Source of the DNA: a virus
IMG/VR virus record: IMGVR_UViG_3300036766_000194
Location: 186,001-250,000 of that record
Length of the DNA stretch: 64,000 nucleotides
Strand: one strand, 5' to 3'
Numbering within the stretch: the first letter of the stretch is position 1; each line of letters opens with the position of its first letter. A program made the translations under genes and the position numbers. The notes under the pieces were generated by a model. The model saw nothing but the letters and a program-made list of their open reading frames with translations. It searched no databases and had not been told where the DNA came from. Shown here in pieces: positions 32,485 to 40,573 of the stretch.

Positions 32485-32961
32485 TTACTTTACGATCTTT
32501 ACGCGCTGAACGTCGTAATCCTGGTTTCCTGGAGGTGGCGGAGGAACAATAATCTGTACGGGTTCAATCCAACTATGAATGCTACGACGGACGTCCCACA
32601 CGCTGACTACTGCGTGAATCTTAGGATACCAAACATTTTCAAGTTCTATGCTGTAATTCTGGAAGTTATAATCAATAATTTCCCACCAGCTACCATCGTG
32701 GGCTTGGAATCTAGCCCCGGCGATCAGATAGGAAAAGAATGTGTTGTCTCCTTGAATGGGGGAAAGAGGATTAGGCAACTGCATTGTTCCCGGATTAGGC
32801 TTGAACTGTGAGAACGGAGTAACTACTTGATCATCGGGATCTCCAACCATACGTTGAAGAGCAGGCGTGGTTCCTGTGTGTTCTACTTCTAGCATACGGG
32901 CAGTCTTGATATTTGCTACTTCAGAAAGTTCTGCCGCAAGGATATTTGGGTTAGTGCTCAT
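32485..32961 (-). CDS. Tail/neck hypothetical protein
   Basis: The product has 158 residues. A polar N-terminal helix is followed by a beta domain: LIAGARFQAHDGSWWEIIDYNF and IELENVWYPKIHAVVSVWDVRR, ending in a proline-rich VPPPPPG and a basic tail. The GARFxxxxGxxWEI pattern is usual in phage head-tail connector or stopper proteins. The tight operon with the 525- and 424-residue proteins supports a neck role. Confidence 0.55.
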   Translation of the reverse strand: MSTNPNILAAELSEVANIKTARMLEVEHTGTTPALQRMVGDPDDQVVTPFSQFKPNPGTMQLPNPLSPIQGDNTFFSYLIAGARFQAHDGSWWEIIDYNFQNYSIELENVWYPKIHAVVSVWDVRRSIHSWIEPVQIIVPPPPPGNQDYDVQRVKIVK

Positions 32962-32997
32962 AAAGCCTCTCTCTAATGTAGCTGAAAGTAGTTTTCC

Positions 32998-34272
32998 TTA
33001 GATAACTGGATTCTTATTGCCTTTTATACGATTAAATGTAACGGTTCTTCCATCCTGTTTATCTGGATTTTCCCAATTCTTTCCGGCATCAGGGTCATTA
33101 ACCATTTTAGAAATCGGTTCTCCTCCAGCATTCGGTTGAGATGTAATATCGTACACAGGATTATAAATAACAGGAGGAATCTGGGGATAAACCACAGGAA
33201 CTAGGTATCTAGTATCTCCTATCCTCAGCAAGGTAGTTGTAAAATCTTGCATGAGAAGAACGCCACGAGGAGACTTATAACGAACCTTATTAATGACCAG
33301 ACGTTCCCCATTACGACGAATGATAAGATCCCCGTCTTGAACTATAGGAGAAGGTCCAAGATAAGCAGTAGATTCACGTTCTACTTCTATACCGCCTTCT
33401 TGAAGAGTTCTCATAACTTGCGAATCTGGATCTATGTAAAGAAAGTCATAGGGACCAAAATATCCACCCACTATCCCTATTTCAAAACAACCGGAACATC
33501 CAGTGCGGGGTTGATTGAGTCCTCCTTGAAGACAACCGCAGGTAACTCCTTTGGTTTTTCTAAACATAAGGAAGGCAGGCTCACCGACTTGTTCGAAGAG
33601 CCAGTCATTTCTGCGCACCATTTCGCGCTGCATATAGTCCATGCGATCAATCTGTTGGGTGTCCACAATCTCAGTATTGGGTTCCCCTGGTGTATGAAGT
33701 TCTTGTCCATCGGCCCCTATTCCTACCACTGTATAGAAGGTGCGAGTTAGTCTCGTGTAGATGTCAACATAGTTAACTAATTTGCTGTATACAACCTGAA
33801 ATACTTGAACTTGGGTCAAATCTGGCATTGCGGGCAGATCACTCACCGCCCCACCCTGATGTAGAGTATTATCCCGTTGAATCCATATACTTTGATCTAA
33901 CCCCTGAACTTGAATAGGACGAAAAGACTTACCGTCCATAAGGATGGTTACATCCTGAGGACTATTTGTAACTTGAGCACGGCCCCTTACAATAGTAGAA
34001 TACGGTATGTCGGGAATATGAAGAACCCAATGCCCACCCTCACCCTTTTCTACAAAATCATTTGACGTTACAGTGTAAGTAACTTGTTGTAAGGTCGTCT
34101 CATCTCTGTAAAAATGAATAGTTAGAGGATAAGAATTGAGTTTAACCCAACTTGTTGGATAGTCAAATGCTCGATAGATATTATACCCTAAAACCGCTTT
34201 AGGATCATCTACCCAGTGAAGATCTCGGGCACCCACGTAGTTGGAGTTTAGAATTAGTAGATTTGAAATCAT
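32998..34272 (-). CDS. Structural protein with Fn3-like start and Cys knot
   Basis: The product has 424 residues. The first ~80 residues resemble a fibronectin type III-like domain (YNIYRAFDYPTSWVKLNSYPL). A helix with MDYMQREMVRRNDWLFEQVGEPAFLM leads into a Cys cluster (GVTCGCLQGG...TGCSGCFEIG) that could bind one metal ion. Strands follow with IIRRNGERLVINKVRYKSPRG. Phage proteins with RR.DWLF.QVGEPA.l..rkt.G..C.C followed by C..C are found in tails of large phages, where they bind metal. Its exact role (neck or baseplate hub attachment) is not known. Confidence 0.6.
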   Translation of the reverse strand: MISNLLILNSNYVGARDLHWVDDPKAVLGYNIYRAFDYPTSWVKLNSYPLTIHFYRDETTLQQVTYTVTSNDFVEKGEGGHWVLHIPDIPYSTIVRGRAQVTNSPQDVTILMDGKSFRPIQVQGLDQSIWIQRDNTLHQGGAVSDLPAMPDLTQVQVFQVVYSKLVNYVDIYTRLTRTFYTVVGIGADGQELHTPGEPNTEIVDTQQIDRMDYMQREMVRRNDWLFEQVGEPAFLMFRKTKGVTCGCLQGGLNQPRTGCSGCFEIGIVGGYFGPYDFLYIDPDSQVMRTLQEGGIEVERESTAYLGPSPIVQDGDLIIRRNGERLVINKVRYKSPRGVLLMQDFTTTLLRIGDTRYLVPVVYPQIPPVIYNPVYDITSQPNAGGEPISKMVNDPDAGKNWENPDKQDGRTVTFNRIKGNKNPVI

Positions 34273-34311
34273 GCAATGCGATCCTCTTGTAAGTTACTGA
34301 TAATAAAGGAC

Positions 34312-35172
34312 TTATCCTAGCAACCAACGCTGCTGTCTGAGGCCAGCACTAAATGGACGGTTAGCCGTAACCAATGGAGCCATAATAATAAACTTTTGGT
34401 CGTAAATCTGTCCAAGTGACTGATACAACTGTGACTTATTGATATCCAAACTGACACCATTAAGCGAATACGAAAATTCTTCTTCAGCCCATCGGCACCC
34501 TTCAGCCGTAAGACACATAGAAGCTGCTCCTAACGCAGCTACGTTACCCCAATCTACAGGAACAGAATCCAAAGTAAAGCTGTAAATATTCTTTGTGTTA
34601 TAATAATTCAACTGAGAAATGGTTAACTGTAAAAAGGTTATAATCATGTCATCGGGCCAGATAAATCCTACACGACTTGTAAAGTTTGCTACAACTTTTC
34701 CTGGAGTAGGAGGACGGAAGTGGTAATTACGATCTGGGTTGGTATCAAAAAGTAACTGACGAACTGCCACGATAGCCGGGGCATATTTAGGTAGGGTGGC
34801 GAGCTTCGGTGAGACTAATACAGACTGAGCTTCTAATGAACCAGAAGCAGGATTTATGAAAACAACTTGAAAGTCTTCATAGACTTGAACTTCTGGATCC
34901 CCTTGATTCTGAATTAGATACCATACCAATTTAAACTCTCCATGCCAAACGGAAGGAATGGTCAGGTTTATAAAGTAGGCTCCCAACCCTGCTCTAGAAG
35001 GAGAAGATTTGGGTTGAGTCATCATAGTCTGATTACCCTGCTCATCTAGTTGAAAAATCGTGTATGATATATTGAAAGGGTCAATGATATTATTTTGTGA
35101 ATCGCGTACAAGTAGACTCAGGTCACCCGTGCCTAATTGCTTCCCTTGGTTGAAGCACACACCGCCAGCCAC
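34312..35172 (-). CDS. Tail/neck structural protein
   Basis: The product has 286 residues from a GTG at 35172 (VAGGVCFNQGKQLG...), chosen because GGGAGGTGTGTA precedes it and it overlaps the stop of the small upstream gene by one base. The N-terminal ~125 residues form an Ig-like beta domain (DLSLLVRDSQNNIIDPFNISYTI, FKLVWYLIQNQG). The C-terminal half is helical and strand mixed (FIWPDDMIITFLQLTISQL, EGCRWAEEEFSYSLNGVSLDI). It belongs to the neck/tail operon. No named family. Confidence 0.55.
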   Translation of the reverse strand: MAGGVCFNQGKQLGTGDLSLLVRDSQNNIIDPFNISYTIFQLDEQGNQTMMTQPKSSPSRAGLGAYFINLTIPSVWHGEFKLVWYLIQNQGDPEVQVYEDFQVVFINPASGSLEAQSVLVSPKLATLPKYAPAIVAVRQLLFDTNPDRNYHFRPPTPGKVVANFTSRVGFIWPDDMIITFLQLTISQLNYYNTKNIYSFTLDSVPVDWGNVAALGAASMCLTAEGCRWAEEEFSYSLNGVSLDINKSQLYQSLGQIYDQKFIIMAPLVTANRPFSAGLRQQRWLLG

Positions 35173-35288
35173 TACACACCTCCCTGACAAAGAAGGCAAT
35201 CCGGATCAAGAAAGGAGAAATAAGACTTCAAATTAGCATCTGGAAACCGATCCTCCATCACTTTCCGCAAATTCACCTGTATCTCCAT
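35172..35288 (-). CDS. 38-residue small protein
   Basis: ATG 35288 lies behind AGAGGGAGACTC, a good ribosome site. The product is MEIQVNLRKVMEDRFPD... ending FLDPDCLLCQGGV, with one CxxC pair. Its TAG stop overlaps the GTG start of the next structural gene. This ties it to the operon and makes it a likely real small gene, perhaps for coupling. Confidence 0.5.
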   Translation of the reverse strand: MEIQVNLRKVMEDRFPDANLKSYFSFLDPDCLLCQGGV

Positions 35289-35317
35289 AGAGTCTCCCTC
35301 TATAGAGCGGCGGAAAG

Positions 35318-35605
35318 TTAATATAGGATAGGATGATCCTGAACTTTCGCATCTGCTGAGAAGAACAAGTATCCCGGCCAGTTGCGATCGTAGCGGAGGA
35401 GATACAGATGGAAGTGAAGAACCCATCCACGGCCCTTCCAGAACGCCGGGGCATTGATGCCAAAGCCTAGAGGGAAAACGAAATAGAGGGATACCGGATC
35501 CCATCCTGACTTAAAACTCAATTTTTGAGACAACCAGGGTCCCAGCCCCCAAAGAGTTGTCCATCTCTTATCTGTTCCTTCGTTTATGAACCCTTGTCCA
35601 CCCAT
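35318..35605 (-). CDS. Aromatic-rich hypothetical protein
   Basis: The product has 95 residues with GAGAGGTGAC before the ATG. It is rich in Trp/Phe/Leu/Gly (WTTLWGLGPWLSQKLSF, VSLYFVFPLGFGI, GWVLHFHLYLLRY), with a mildly hydrophobic middle but no clean membrane helix. The ribosome site lies in a CCTCT/AGAGG hairpin. Function unknown; it lies at the boundary between tail genes and the small-gene region. Confidence 0.5.
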   Translation of the reverse strand: MGGQGFINEGTDKRWTTLWGLGPWLSQKLSFKSGWDPVSLYFVFPLGFGINAPAFWKGRGWVLHFHLYLLRYDRNWPGYLFFSADAKVQDHPILY

Positions 35606-35611
35606 AAGTCA

Positions 35612-35626
35612 CCTCTCTAATAGAGG
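35612..35626 (-). promoter_or_regulatory. Ribosome-site hairpin
   Basis: CCTCT (35612-35616) pairs with AGAGG (35622-35626) and includes the GAGAGG ribosome site of the 95-residue gene. Confidence 0.4.
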
Positions 35627-35632
35627 AGACAG

Positions 35633-35812
35633 TTAGATAAATTCTTGTATTTCTGGTTGAATAACTAGACTAGGAAGGATTTTTTCATAAACACATTTTT
35701 CACAAATCTGTAATTTGAAGTGTTCAGAATCGTGTTCACTACCATAGCCCCAATCAGCACTTAATACTGCATACTCATATTGTCCTGGAATGCCAGAAGT
35801 TTCATAGATCAT
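35633..35812 (-). CDS. Small phage protein with CxxC
   Basis: The product has 59 residues from ATG 35812. The pattern GIPGQYEYAVLSADWGYGSEHDSE followed by FKLQICEKCVYEKILPSL is a recurring type of short phage protein of unknown function. The single CEKC pair may bind metal with a partner. No strong ribosome site is visible. Confidence 0.55.
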   Translation of the reverse strand: MIYETSGIPGQYEYAVLSADWGYGSEHDSEHFKLQICEKCVYEKILPSLVIQPEIQEFI

Positions 35813-35850
35813 CACACATGTTACATAAAATCTCTGCTACCTCTACAATC

Positions 35851-36063
35851 CTAACAGTCTTCTCGACTTCCTGGTGTCTCATTTTCTCTCTCCTTTTCGG
35901 CGGCTGGCCCGCAAGTGCAACCATAGTCTCGGAGGTGAGCTTCTTCCGCTGTTATATACCGCAGTTGACATTCTTGGCTGTGTTGCGGATTGATGTACGC
36001 TTCACTGGCGGACGTTCCCGCCTGGATGCGGGAGGATGGCGGAGAGTTCGTCGGCGCACCCAT
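35851..36063 (-). CDS. Small protein in GC-rich patch
   Basis: The product has 70 residues. After a Pro/Ser-rich start the sequence reads QHSQECQLRYITAEEAHLRDYGCTCGPAAEKERE. A YGCTCGP metal-type motif and a charged end follow. It overlaps the upstream frame by ~60 bases, and the true start could be further downstream. The base composition is far more GC-rich than the surroundings, so it may have come in from another replicon. Function unknown. Confidence 0.4.
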   Translation of the reverse strand: MGAPTNSPPSSRIQAGTSASEAYINPQHSQECQLRYITAEEAHLRDYGCTCGPAAEKERENETPGSREDC

Positions 36064-36217
36064 CCCAAACCTCTGCGCGTATTAAGCAGTTTGCTTCCGC
36101 CTCAGTTGCCACATAAACAGTACGGCGAATACGCCTCGATTCTTCGCGGGATATTACTGCCATGTCGCGCCACTTTCCTTCCAGCGCCGCAATCTCTTCC
36201 CGTTCGGCCAGCAGCAT
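36002..36217 (-). CDS. Helical small protein in GC-rich patch
   Basis: The product has 71 residues from the first in-frame ATG (MLLAEREEIAALEGKWRDM...). Coding sense extends about 30 codons upstream in the same frame without a start (EQYGWSVSYQDVLNLRRKYQ). It is a charged coiled-coil-like protein ending in a Cys/Trp segment (ANCLIRAEVWDGCADELS). The upstream extension overlaps the end of the 74-residue gene, so one ancestral gene may have been split by a frameshift. Confidence 0.4.
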   Translation of the reverse strand: MLLAEREEIAALEGKWRDMAVISREESRRIRRTVYVATEAEANCLIRAEVWDGCADELSAILPHPGGNVRQ

Positions 36218-36278
36218 CTGATACTTTCGGCGCAGGTTAAGAACGTCTTGGTACGAAACGCTCCATCCGTATTGTTCT

Positions 36279-36503
36279 TTAGTTGCAGCCTCGCCATCCT
36301 GGCCAACCGGCGGCGGCTACGCTAATTCCAGCCATCTGCACCTCGTGCCGTTCCTGCTCGGCCCGCAATTGATTCACTTGGCAGATAGCACAAAGTGGAT
36401 TCGCTTCCATATCGAAACGCTGATATTTTTTCGCATGCCCACAGGCCATCGCAGTCAGAAAGGCTTCCCTGGCGTCATTGATAAGTTTGACTTCAATTCT
36501 CAT
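36279..36503 (-). CDS. Small zinc-type protein
   Basis: The product has 74 residues from ATG 36503, behind AGGGGAAC. It has C..H followed by CAIC (MACGHAKKYQRF, NPLCAICQVN), a compact two-pair metal site, then a charged helix (LRAEQERHEV) and an Ala/Gly/Trp end that may be an out-of-frame tail. It overlaps the upstream gene by 4 bases (ATGA). Function unknown. Confidence 0.45.
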   Translation of the reverse strand: MRIEVKLINDAREAFLTAMACGHAKKYQRFDMEANPLCAICQVNQLRAEQERHEVQMAGISVAAAGWPGWRGCN

Positions 36504-36943
36504 GTTGTTCCCCTGCATTTTACACAACGATAGTGTTCATCATCTTCCACAAGAGTATTTTCGTATGGAAGATTCATGTCAGATTTAATCTTAGCAATAG
36601 CAGAAGGGTTACTAAGAATACACCTGTCTGCCGTTATGACATATTTTCTTGACTCTATTAAATAAGTCACTCTACCCCGAGGAATATCATCGTATTTTTG
36701 ATCTTTTGGTATTACATCGGCTCTTTGATATATTCCCCAAATAGTACCGTGGTCTCTAGGGTTTATTTTGAACCCACAAACTTCTGGTGCTTCAGTAACA
36801 GGTAATCCATCACCCAGAAGTCTACCATCATCCAAAAGCCAAAAAGGACCTACTTCGGGAATTCCCGCTTGTTTTGCAGATGAAATCTTTTGTCCTACTT
36901 CATACATATCCACTAATAATTTTTTATATTCTAGATTAGACAT
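36500..36943 (-). CDS. Hypothetical protein
   Basis: The product has 147 residues: a helical start (LEYKKLLVDMYEVGQKISSAK), Pro/Gly loops (WLLDDGRLLGDGLPVTEAPEV), a beta region (GRVTYLIESRKYVITADRCI) and a final CVKC pair. Its ATG overlaps the end of the methionine aminopeptidase gene (TAATG), and its TGA overlaps the ATG of the next gene. No family recognised. Confidence 0.55.
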   Translation of the reverse strand: MSNLEYKKLLVDMYEVGQKISSAKQAGIPEVGPFWLLDDGRLLGDGLPVTEAPEVCGFKINPRDHGTIWGIYQRADVIPKDQKYDDIPRGRVTYLIESRKYVITADRCILSNPSAIAKIKSDMNLPYENTLVEDDEHYRCVKCRGTT

Positions 36944-37647
36944 TATTTCACCGTCACCGTTCTTTCAAAATGAGCGGATACTCCCCCACCTTGGAGTTTA
37001 ACGGTCCACTTATTATTCTTGTCAATTACAGTGTATCCTTTATTGGAACTAAGCATTGGTTCAATAGCCAGACGCATACCAGCTTCCAACTTAACGGGCA
37101 CTCCTACGGGCTTATTAGGGACGTCAGGAGCCATATGAAGGGCTGTTCCTATCCCATGTCCACTATATCCCTCAATAACTGAGAAACCCTCCCGCTGAGC
37201 AACCGCGTAGATAGCTCTGGCTATGTCATGGGTCGTGTTGCCTGCCTTGGCTTGGGCTACTCCCGCTTCTAGAGCTTCTTTTGTGGTCTTTACTAGACGA
37301 CGGGCTACCGCAGAACCCGCCCGTTCTCCCACGATTACCGTAAGAGCACCGTCATCAAAATTTCCTTCTGCATCCTTCAAACCTAAATCTAGTTTGACTA
37401 TATCTCCGAATTGAAATTTTCTATCATCAGGAATTCCATGAATGACTTCCCCGTTGATACTGACACAGAGAACATTTGGAAATCCTTCTGTTGGAGCGTT
37501 TCCTCCTGGAGTATAGTGTAAAAACGCTGATTCTACCTTTTGTTGTCTAAGTAACCCCGATGCCAAAGAATCTAGGTTCTTTCCAGTAGATCCCTCCACC
37601 GTCAACGCTGCCAGAATTTCTAAAATAGACTGTAAGGGAGAATTCAC
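36943..37647 (-). CDS. map: Methionine aminopeptidase, type I
   Basis: The product has 234 residues, starting with GTG behind AGAGGAAAAA. It removes the initiator Met from proteins. All expected residues are visible: His70 in GEVIHGIP, metal ligands Asp87 (KLDLG), Asp98/99 (GNFDDGALTV), His164 (GYSGHGIGT), Glu196 (AIEPM) and Glu228 (SAHFERTV). The length is close to bacterial enzymes (~260) with a shortened N-terminus. It overlaps its neighbours by one to four bases in a small-gene operon. Phage-encoded copies are uncommon; it may speed processing of abundant virion proteins. Confidence 0.9.
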   Translation of the reverse strand: MNSPLQSILEILAALTVEGSTGKNLDSLASGLLRQQKVESAFLHYTPGGNAPTEGFPNVLCVSINGEVIHGIPDDRKFQFGDIVKLDLGLKDAEGNFDDGALTVIVGERAGSAVARRLVKTTKEALEAGVAQAKAGNTTHDIARAIYAVAQREGFSVIEGYSGHGIGTALHMAPDVPNKPVGVPVKLEAGMRLAIEPMLSSNKGYTVIDKNNKWTVKLQGGGVSAHFERTVTVK

Positions 37648-38015
37648 TTTTTCCTCTTTCCTTCTGTTTTAAGTTGTTTTTCAATAGCAGCAAATAACCA
37701 CCTTAGCACCTTAATGTCTTTAATCCTCTTTTTATTTGTGTTGCTTATGGAAAAATCGGGGTAAACACCAGAAGGAGTTGGAATCTTTGCCATAGCATCA
37801 AGAACAGAAGTGTAATAATTTAGTAGTTCAAATCCCCCACGGACACTCTTTATCAGAGGTTTTAATTTTCTATCTCTACGGAAGAGATTTTCTATGGCTT
37901 TTATGGAATCTTCACGAAGCCGCTTTGTGTTTTCACTTTCAGTAATACAGGTAGAACACCCACCGCCACCCCCATCGCAAGAACCTGCTTTATAAGACAT
38001 AGCCCAATCACTCAT
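37644..38015 (-). CDS. Hypothetical protein
   Basis: The product has 123 residues. A Gly-rich Cys-containing start (GSCDGGGGGCSTCITES) is followed by a helical basic body (TKRLREDSIKAIENLFRRDRKLKPLIKSV, IKDIKVLRWLFAAIEKQLK). It overlaps both neighbours by four bases or fewer. It could bind nucleic acid through its basic helices, but no family is recognised. Confidence 0.55.
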   Translation of the reverse strand: MSDWAMSYKAGSCDGGGGGCSTCITESENTKRLREDSIKAIENLFRRDRKLKPLIKSVRGGFELLNYYTSVLDAMAKIPTPSGVYPDFSISNTNKKRIKDIKVLRWLFAAIEKQLKTEGKRKK

Positions 38016-38410
38016 TAATTTACCCTCTCCTTCTCTTTTGCCATCTCTAAGAGATGTTGGAGAAGTATGCCGACACGAAAAAGCTCGTCCATAGATGTGT
38101 AGGTTAAGAGGAGATAGAAAATTGTGTATTCAACACTGTGAAGTTCATTAGAAATCTTAAACTCTTCTAAGAACTTAGGCTCACGACTATAAGGCAGGTC
38201 AAGCACCTTATTTTCTAATAATTCAGTCAGCTTTTCATGATAATGAATAGACTTTTCTACATCTTGAACCCCGTTTTTCTTCTTCCAACGGGTGATATAT
38301 TTTGTTATCTGGGCTTCAAAATAACCCATCTTATTATGAGCTACTAAATCCCAATGCTGTAATCCCGAGCGGTAGTGATCCCCCGCCACTTGACGTTCAT
38401 TCGCTGCCAT
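38015..38410 (-). CDS. DUF3310 protein
   Basis: The product has 131 residues. The N-terminal ~65 residues match DUF3310: QVAGDHYRSGLQHWDLVAHNKMGYFEAQITKYITRWKKKNGVQDVEKSIHYHEKL. This small helical domain is widespread in phages and sometimes fused to nucleotide-metabolism enzymes; its biochemical role is unknown. The C-terminal half is helical and of unclear origin. It lies in the small-gene operon with methionine aminopeptidase. Confidence 0.8.
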   Translation of the reverse strand: MAANERQVAGDHYRSGLQHWDLVAHNKMGYFEAQITKYITRWKKKNGVQDVEKSIHYHEKLTELLENKVLDLPYSREPKFLEEFKISNELHSVEYTIFYLLLTYTSMDELFRVGILLQHLLEMAKEKERVN

Positions 38411-38437
38411 TTAGACCCTCTTTTAGGATAATACTTC

Positions 38438-38779
38438 CTATTGAGAGTAATACTTTATAATTTCCTCAACGTCAACATATGGCCCCTTATGGCCTAGACT
38501 CTTTTCGGAATTCATCTTATCCTTAAAGAGTTTTACAACCCGTTCATTCGTAGGATTCCAAGAACACTTGATCACAGATTCCTGAAAGGTGACTGAAGAA
38601 ATAACGAATTTAGTAAGAGTGAAAGGGTGAAGCAGAGTCGTTTGTTTGGGTGACTGATCCAGAACAAAGTAGATAGACTCTCCATCCACTGGAGCCGAGA
38701 ACGACTTGGTTAGATACAAAGAACAGTATCCAAATTTGGGAATTTGGATATCTTCATCGGGCATAGGTAGCGTTTCCAT
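38438..38779 (-). CDS. Hypothetical protein, possibly leaderless
   Basis: The product has 113 residues: a beta-rich body (GYCSLYLTKSFSAPVDGESIYFVL, LTKFVISSVTFQESVIKCSW) and a C-terminal helix (ERVVKLFKDKMNSE). No clear ribosome site is present. Instead TAGAAT lies exactly six bases before the ATG, which would place transcription start at or next to the start codon. Function unknown. Confidence 0.6.
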   Translation of the reverse strand: METLPMPDEDIQIPKFGYCSLYLTKSFSAPVDGESIYFVLDQSPKQTTLLHPFTLTKFVISSVTFQESVIKCSWNPTNERVVKLFKDKMNSEKSLGHKGPYVDVEEIIKYYSQ

Positions 38780-38784
38780 ACCCT

Positions 38785-38794
38785 TATTCTACTG
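38785..38794 (-). promoter_or_regulatory. CAGTAGAATA promoter-like site, TAGAAT-N6-ATG
   Basis: The minus-strand decamer CAGTAGAATA places a -10-like TAGAAT six bases from the ATG. The same decamer and spacing occur at 46459-46468 and 53515-53524. Confidence 0.45.
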
Positions 38795-38824
38795 TCTCTA
38801 TTGTATTTAGGTTAATTTTGAAGA

Positions 38825-38917
38825 TCATCTTGGTATATGGATACACAAAATCTCTTTGATGGAACTACGAACTAGATACCTTGTGAGCTTTGTTTTAGAG
38901 GGAATAATTTCTATCAT
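38825..38917 (-). CDS. 30-residue ORF coupled to NAMPT
   Basis: ATG 38917 overlaps the TGA stop of the NAMPT gene as ATGA. The product is basic (MIEIIPSKTKLTRYLVRSSI...) and stops at TGA; five more codons follow in frame before TAA. The size makes it doubtful. Confidence 0.3.
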   Translation of the reverse strand: MIEIIPSKTKLTRYLVRSSIKEILCIHIPR

Positions 38918-40308
38918 ATTTTAGCCAACTCCCTAATTTCGTCTAGGGTCTGAATACGCTTCATCTCCCCGTTGCGGAAGACCAGTTCAAGTTGGTCAAA
39001 AGGAACACCATTACCATAAGTATCCGGAATTGTAACCCAATGACCTCCTAGTTGCTTGAGAAGAGCCAGACGACCACCCTTGCTGGCCTTGCCTTTATCG
39101 GTGACTGGATCCTTGCTAACCGGGGTATCTACTCCGTCAATAACCGCATTACAAAGTTTAATGGCAACCTTCTGAGTATCACGATTGACCTTTTGAAGCA
39201 GACCGCCTCCCATGCCATTGACTATGTTTTCAGTGCTCCAGTGAAAGTTCCTAATAGCACAAAGAAGTCCCTGAATAGAATATAGGTCCATACCATCTCC
39301 CCAGAGTGTACCAATACAAGGGGCGAGAACTTTATAGGACTTGGAATTTTCACGAAATCCAAAACACTCCCCAAAGATGTCGAACAACTGGGGAACTTGG
39401 GTAATAGGATCACCTGAGTCGGGACGGGCTACAACTTTTCCCTCTCGATTACGGATAATATCCCGATATTGATGACCAAGGATTTCCTTACAGAAATTGA
39501 AGATGTTGTAGGAATCCCCCACGAGACTAATGATTCCCTTGGGATACTTTCTTAATGCCGCGCCAACTTGTTCCGCTTCTCCATTACGGCCCTTGATAGT
39601 AAACATGGAGTGCTCTGTGGCAGGAACGCTATACCCAGAAACTCGGGGGGCACCATAGTACTGATGGAGATAATCCATGGCAATTTTAGTATCGGTGCCT
39701 AGAAAATTAATCAAATGGGCCGCACCGCCGCGAGCCGCCGCCTGAGTTCCCGTAGCCCCTCTAAATCCAAAGTCATGAAGTTGAAAGGGGAGCGCCGACA
39801 GGTCATCTGCGGTTTCTAGCAAAAACCGATGATAAATTTCCTTTGCCATGCGGCTCTTTGTAGCAACTGCGGTTGTATACCAGACATGTTGAAGAACGGT
39901 TTCCGCCCATTGACCAATCCAAGGTACCCGCTTATCTGTGGATTTAATGGTGTAAAGAACATTGCCGACAGGAACGACGCTGCCTTCCTTAACGGCTCGA
40001 ATTTCCATTGGTAGACGTCCGTTGTAGGTATCTAGGATATACTTCCAGTCGTCGTAATGGTAGGGAAAACCTGCGCCAAAATGCTGCTGGGAGTTCTCAT
40101 ACTCTTCATTCAGATCGTCCAGAGTAAAGAATTCACCCTCGAATTCCTCCATTAAAATTCCCTGTAACCCGAAGAATTCCGTGTACGGATACTCTCCTCC
40201 GCGAGCTTCAAAATACGATAGAAGTTCCGTAATCTCTGGTCCGTAGAAATGTGTATCTTTGTAGCTATCCGCTTTACGAAGAGGATTGGGTTTAAACGGA
40301 GTGGGCAT
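38914..40308 (-). CDS. nampt: Nicotinamide phosphoribosyltransferase
   Basis: The product has 464 residues, the length of known NAMPT. The enzyme makes nicotinamide mononucleotide from nicotinamide and PRPP, the first step of NAD salvage. Key parts are intact: the N-terminal DSYK.TH, the substrate-binding LHDFGFRG (Asp179), the catalytic His233 in SVPATEHSM, and the PRPP-binding ARPDSGDP at 294-301, then GTLWGDGMD and NGMGGGLLQ. GGAGAAAAC precedes the ATG. Known phage NAMPTs restore NAD during infection, including after host NAD-depleting defences. No adenylyltransferase partner is seen within the window. Confidence 0.95.
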   Translation of the reverse strand: MPTPFKPNPLRKADSYKDTHFYGPEITELLSYFEARGGEYPYTEFFGLQGILMEEFEGEFFTLDDLNEEYENSQQHFGAGFPYHYDDWKYILDTYNGRLPMEIRAVKEGSVVPVGNVLYTIKSTDKRVPWIGQWAETVLQHVWYTTAVATKSRMAKEIYHRFLLETADDLSALPFQLHDFGFRGATGTQAAARGGAAHLINFLGTDTKIAMDYLHQYYGAPRVSGYSVPATEHSMFTIKGRNGEAEQVGAALRKYPKGIISLVGDSYNIFNFCKEILGHQYRDIIRNREGKVVARPDSGDPITQVPQLFDIFGECFGFRENSKSYKVLAPCIGTLWGDGMDLYSIQGLLCAIRNFHWSTENIVNGMGGGLLQKVNRDTQKVAIKLCNAVIDGVDTPVSKDPVTDKGKASKGGRLALLKQLGGHWVTIPDTYGNGVPFDQLELVFRNGEMKRIQTLDEIRELAKI

Positions 40309-40495
40309 ATGTTTTCTCCATATAACTTTTCAAACGAAGATGAACCGTCTGCTTTTCGTCCCATAAGGACGCTAATATCACATACAGGACCACGAGGACT
40401 CCTATGAATGATGGCAATGTCCACGCCCAATACTTGCCCTTTTCAATGCGCTCTGTTAGGTTCTGGATTCCTATCTCCTTAATCCACCGTTCCAA
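40292..40495 (-). CDS. Small membrane protein
   Basis: The product has 67 residues from a TTG (MERWIKEIGIQNL...). A membrane helix spans about residues 22-44 (WAWTLPSFIGVLVVLYVILASLW) and a charged C-terminus follows, overlapping the NAMPT start. The coding pattern extends upstream in the same frame (KIKNIQVEIDRLSSRTTKK) as far as the TGA stop of the 88-residue gene, with no ATG. The true start is thus unclear, and readthrough of that TGA would give a fused membrane protein. It could be a holin or spanin-like protein by size only. Confidence 0.45.
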   Translation of the reverse strand: MERWIKEIGIQNLTERIEKGKYWAWTLPSFIGVLVVLYVILASLWDEKQTVHLRLKSYMEKTYAHSV

Positions 40496-40573
40496 AATGG
40501 CTTTCTTCTTGGTCGTGCGGGAAGAAAGACGGTCAATTTCAACTTGTATATTCTTAATCTTTTTGTGCAGAAA

